Assembly: GCA_964521865.1 (NCBI GenBank)
Contig: CAZFTJ010000011.1
Location: forward strand, 1 to 64,000
Source: CAYSRJ01 sp964521865
GTDB lineage: Bacteria > Spirochaetota > B62-G9 > DRHN01
DNA length: 64,000 nucleotides
Direction: 5' to 3'
Below are positions 60,906-64,000 of this stretch, in pieces. The notes beneath the pieces are model-generated. The model searched no databases. It saw only the letters and a program-made list of their open reading frames with translations, and was not told where the DNA came from. The position numbers and the translations under genes were made by a program. Position 1 is the first letter of the stretch. Each line of letters starts with the position of its first letter.

Positions 60906-61367
60906 ATGTATAAAAGAATATTAGTGCCCCTGGATGGATCAAAATTGTCTGAGAATGCCCTGGAGCATGTCAGAGCAGTCGCCCAGGGATATCCGGTGGA
61001 TATGGTAATTCTATTGAGGGTAGTCGAGCCGATGTTAGTGGACGTAAAAGATTTCATCGGTGCAGAGAGTGCTCGAAAGACTGAGGAAAAACTTGAAGCC
61101 GATGCTAAAAAATACCTCAATACGATAGCTCGCGATTTAAAAAAAGACGGCATACCTGTGAAGACCCATTTAGAGGTTGACGGTGAGCCGGCTGAAAAGA
61201 TACTGGAAATCGCAAAAGAGGAAAAGATAGATTTGATAGTTATGAGCACTCATGGGAGGTCCGCGCTGCTGCACTGGATTTTCGGCAGCGTCGCTCATAA
61301 GGTGGTAGTACATTCTTCTATCCCGATTCTTTTGATAAAGCCTGAGGGAAGCTCCCATTACAAATAG
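60906..61367 (+). CDS. Universal stress protein, UspA family
   Basis: A 153-residue single-domain Usp. RILVPLDGSKLSENALEHV starts the fold, a long charged helix follows, and the ATP-binding signature IVMSTHGRSALLHWIFGSVAHKVVVHSSIPILLI (G2xG9xGS) is complete, so it probably binds ATP. ATG 60906 follows GAGGGAGG. It is downstream of the TRAP genes on the same strand. UspA-type TeaD regulates the ectoine TRAP transporter by family precedent, so a transport-regulating role is plausible. It faces the RND gene convergently. Confidence 0.92.
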   Translation: MYKRILVPLDGSKLSENALEHVRAVAQGYPVDMVILLRVVEPMLVDVKDFIGAESARKTEEKLEADAKKYLNTIARDLKKDGIPVKTHLEVDGEPAEKILEIAKEEKIDLIVMSTHGRSALLHWIFGSVAHKVVVHSSIPILLIKPEGSSHYK

Positions 61368-61421
61368 GTACGACAGCAGTAAAAAAACCTGTCCGGTGAA
61401 TCGTATTAAAACTGCGTTGTA

Positions 61422-64000
61422 TTACCGACCGTTACCACTTAGGTAAAAGACTTTGAAAAGGATTGAAAACACGAGCACCGAGAAGGGTATGCCGATTATA
61501 AGGCCTGAGAAAATCACGCCTGTGAGTATCCTGAAAAAATATGTCGAAGAGGTAAAGAGGAATACCGGCATCACTGAAAAGAGGGTTGTAAAAAGCATGA
61601 GCGCGATAGTGCGCATCTTTCGCCTCAATGCAAGAAGAATTATTTTATCTGCTCGCCTGCCGCACACTTTTCCCTTTTGCAGGTGCAAAACCTCTTCAAG
61701 CAGGATAATCACGCTGTTTACCGAAAGTCCGATGAGGAGAATAATTCCGATATGGGCGGGGACGCAGCGGTTATAACCTCCTATTGCAAGAAAAAAATAC
61801 ACTCCGATGAAAAAAGAAAACACGCTGCTCATCACTGTAAGGGGCAGATCGAATGATTTGAGAACGATACCAAGCACCGCATACACCGAAAAAGCGGCGA
61901 TAACCAATGTCAACAGAAAAAGCCTTCCGGTTTTTTGCCTCTCCATAAGATTTTCATCAAACGTATAGTAAAAATCCTCGTAAAAATCGATACTATCGAG
62001 ATGCGACCGGAGTTTCTCGATAAATTCCTCTTCCTTCATTCCTTCATACTGTATGTTCAGCGAGATGTACCGCTTTCCGTTTCTGTGTGTGATCGCGCCG
62101 GGACTCTGCCGATACCTGATGTCGGAAAAATCTGCAAGGGAGACGAGTGTGCCGCTGTTTCCGGGAACGCGAAGGAGGCTGAGGTTCTGCTTCGTAAGAC
62201 CTTCGACCTCAATTCTGCCCCGAACATCCATCATCGCCCCATCTTCGTAATGCTTCATGATCACCGGGTAATAGAATATATACCGGAGAAAGCGTATGAC
62301 ATCGGATACATTCAGATCGTAGAAGTACAATATCTTCGAATCGATGTGAAACTCGATTTCAGGTTTACCCATTTTGTATCCCTTCAAGACCCGATCGACT
62401 CCGGACCACCCTGAAATATTTCCGGCCGCCTCATCAACAAAGTCATTGAGTCTTTTGAGGTCGTCGCCGAAGAACAACAGCCTGAGCTGCCGCAGTCCGG
62501 CCTCATCGCCGCTCTCGAAATAGAAAAATCCATCGTCCCTCTTGATAGCCGAGATATGCGCTTTTATAGTGCTCGCCGCTTTTTTATACCGCATGTTGTG
62601 CGCCCGAAAGCCGATGAAAAACGTCGCACGCTCATTTTCAAGCTTCGATACAAGGGTCAGGGGAAACCCGAAACACAGTATCTCATCTCCTATACTTTCC
62701 ACTGCCTTCTTCCTGTAGGCTGTGTTGAACTTCGGCTCGAACTCATAAAAGACCGTGAGCTCTTTTTCTTTTAATGGGGAAACATCGCGAAAATCGAGCG
62801 TGAGAAATAAAACGGTGAATACCGCCTGGCATAGAAAAAACAGCGCTAGGCCGAACGTCGGCCGTTTCAACATCAGTTTCGCTGCAGCCGGCAAAACGTC
62901 GTTTAAAGCGTTTTTTTTCGCCACCGGTTTTTTGTTTTTCCGAAACAAACGTGTGCTGCCGGTATCGGATAGCCCATTCACATATACAAGGCGGCGCATA
63001 GCACAGGGTAAGAAAAAAAGCGACACCAGACAGGAGAGTACGAGCATCAGGGATATCGTACGTGCAAAATCAGCGTACAGTGAAACAGCCGCACCGTTTA
63101 TATAGAAGAGCGGAAGAAACGCCACAACAGTGGTGACGGTTGAAGCGAGAATCGGCCTGTATACACGGGCCATAATGCCCGATATGATGCAATCTGCCGT
63201 ACTGTTCTGCGGCGTTTTCCGGGACCACGTTTTACAGGAGGACGCAACGCGGCAGGCCTGATGCGTGGAAGATGTGTGCGCGGAGGATCCGGCTTCGGTT
63301 GCTTCCACGGCTTCCGAGCTGCGGAATGCGGGTGTGCAGGCAGTACCGGTTTCTTTTCGTACTTCGCCGCTGCCCCGCTTCATCGCCTTTTGAAAGGGCT
63401 CAACGACGATGAGTGTGTTGTTGACGCATACAGCGGTGCCCACAATCAGTGCTGAAAGCGTCATGATATTCATGCCCATACCGAAAGCCGCCGTTAAGGC
63501 GAGCGTTCCCGACAGGCAGATGGGGATCGTTGTCATAACGGGCCATACGTATAAAAAACGCTTATAAAAGATAATCAGGAGCACGAAGATGCATACATTT
63601 GCAGCGGCCGATCCCGCGAGAAGCTGCATGAGAAGATTCTTAAAGCCCTTTGCCTGATCATAGAGATAGGTGCATGAGAAGACGCTGTTCCACCTCTCCA
63701 ATGCTCTACGAACACTCCGGTCGACCGGGAGGATACTCGAAAAATCCTTTTTGAATATGTAGAGGATCGGTGACTGCAGGTTGTTGACATAGGAAATCGG
63801 TACATCCTCCCTCTTTATTTTCCGCACCGAAAAGAGATCGTATCCCGAAACAATGTTCCCGCGAACAACACCGGGATATGCTGGCAGAGCGAACAGGTTT
63901 TCGTACGCATTGGGAAAATCAAGTGCGAGCACGTCAGCCTCATTTTTCAGTATACCCAGAGGTACCGATACATTCCCAAAAACGACGTTTTCAAAGGCGG
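61422..64000 (-). CDS. RND-family transporter, partial (5' end beyond window), with atypical relay residues
   Basis: The reading frame stays open to the right edge (GTG 63932 is not the true start), so about 859 C-terminal residues are present of a protein probably over 1,000 long. Membrane helices come in two sets around a periplasmic domain (RDVSPLKEKELTVFYEFEP to TGRLFLLTLVIAAFSVYAVLG). Two points are odd. TM4, which in proton-driven pumps carries the DD pair, reads GTAVCVNNTLIVVE (Asn-Asn at 63417-63422). TM10, usually with Lys, reads IGLSVNSVIILLEE. An insertion of about 60 Ser/Thr/Cys/Ala-rich residues interrupts the loop after TM4 (about 63180-63380). It is convergent with uspA. It may be the missing pump for the TolC/adaptor pair at 44-47 kb or an independent transporter. 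Confidence 0.8.
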   Translation of the reverse strand, partial: AFENVVFGNVSVPLGILKNEADVLALDFPNAYENLFALPAYPGVVRGNIVSGYDLFSVRKIKREDVPISYVNNLQSPILYIFKKDFSSILPVDRSVRRALERWNSVFSCTYLYDQAKGFKNLLMQLLAGSAAANVCIFVLLIIFYKRFLYVWPVMTTIPICLSGTLALTAAFGMGMNIMTLSALIVGTAVCVNNTLIVVEPFQKAMKRGSGEVRKETGTACTPAFRSSEAVEATEAGSSAHTSSTHQACRVASSCKTWSRKTPQNSTADCIISGIMARVYRPILASTVTTVVAFLPLFYINGAAVSLYADFARTISLMLVLSCLVSLFFLPCAMRRLVYVNGLSDTGSTRLFRKNKKPVAKKNALNDVLPAAAKLMLKRPTFGLALFFLCQAVFTVLFLTLDFRDVSPLKEKELTVFYEFEPKFNTAYRKKAVESIGDEILCFGFPLTLVSKLENERATFFIGFRAHNMRYKKAASTIKAHISAIKRDDGFFYFESGDEAGLRQLRLLFFGDDLKRLNDFVDEAAGNISGWSGVDRVLKGYKMGKPEIEFHIDSKILYFYDLNVSDVIRFLRYIFYYPVIMKHYEDGAMMDVRGRIEVEGLTKQNLSLLRVPGNSGTLVSLADFSDIRYRQSPGAITHRNGKRYISLNIQYEGMKEEEFIEKLRSHLDSIDFYEDFYYTFDENLMERQKTGRLFLLTLVIAAFSVYAVLGIVLKSFDLPLTVMSSVFSFFIGVYFFLAIGGYNRCVPAHIGIILLIGLSVNSVIILLEEVLHLQKGKVCGRRADKIILLALRRKMRTIALMLFTTLFSVMPVFLFTSSTYFFRILTGVIFSGLIIGIPFSVLVFSILFKVFYLSGNGR

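Noticed and set aside
1..64000. CRISPR arrays, tRNA or rRNA genes, insertion sequences, prophage
   Set aside because: No regularly spaced direct repeats, no tRNA-like cloverleaf with a T-loop motif outside genes, and no transposase or phage proteins were recognised.

Overview
The window looks like chromosomal DNA of a free-living, anaerobic-type spirochaete (inference). The reasons are the many lipoproteins with relaxed lipoboxes, a BMP/PnrA-type nucleoside-binding protein, corrinoid (MttB-family) methyltransferases, TRAP transport, and a secreted protein of about 3,690 residues that in size and layout recalls the giant proteins of Leptospira and its relatives. I ran no database search. I see no rRNA, tRNA, CRISPR array, phage or insertion sequence.

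Left part (1-17.5 kb). A VapBC toxin-antitoxin pair overlaps an ARMT1/DUF89 phosphatase gene, and a DUF1820 gene follows. Next is a catabolic island: two MttB-family methyltransferases flank their corrinoid protein, followed by a DUF364 protein and a small helical protein. A two-subunit molybdenum hydroxylase (minus strand) lies divergent from a PnrA-type nucleoside ABC importer with its own promoter and internal terminator. A cytosine-deaminase-like amidohydrolase and a damaged DUF1638 gene close the island. Together these genes suggest uptake, N-demethylation, hydroxylation and deamination of a methylated N-heterocycle or nucleobase-like compound (inference).

17.5-23.6 kb is mostly housekeeping: arsenate reductase, the complete bacterial N-degron set clpS-clpA-aat, a hemerythrin-like protein and a LarA-like racemase. 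23.7-28.3 kb is a defence/regulation patch: a MASE3-type histidine kinase, a Phd/PIN toxin-antitoxin pair whose mRNA looks leaderless, and an AbiEi/AbiEii pair whose start codon sits inside a perfect 20-bp operator palindrome.

28.6-48.3 kb is the most striking part: one minus-strand operon of eight genes. It encodes a TPR lipoprotein, a small lipoprotein, a TolC-like outer-membrane protein, an RND-type adaptor lipoprotein, two Big_5-type Ig-like lipoproteins, the giant secreted protein and, last, a small very AT-rich membrane-anchored protein. The giant protein ends in a papain-like Cys/His/Asp region and an AT-rich tip. I read the whole as a candidate polymorphic-toxin or surface-hydrolase system with its own envelope machinery and a cognate immunity gene.

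48.5-61.4 kb carries a GntR/UTRA regulator, a choline/ethanolamine-kinase-like protein, an ABC-2/NEW3 exporter, a HisC-like aminotransferase, a long transaldolase, a complete TRAP transporter and a UspA protein. A shared operator-like sequence (AGGTAGAYNNGTATAC type) at three or four promoters suggests a GntR regulon. 61.4-64 kb is the 3' part of an unusual RND transporter that lacks the usual proton-relay residues and runs off the right edge.
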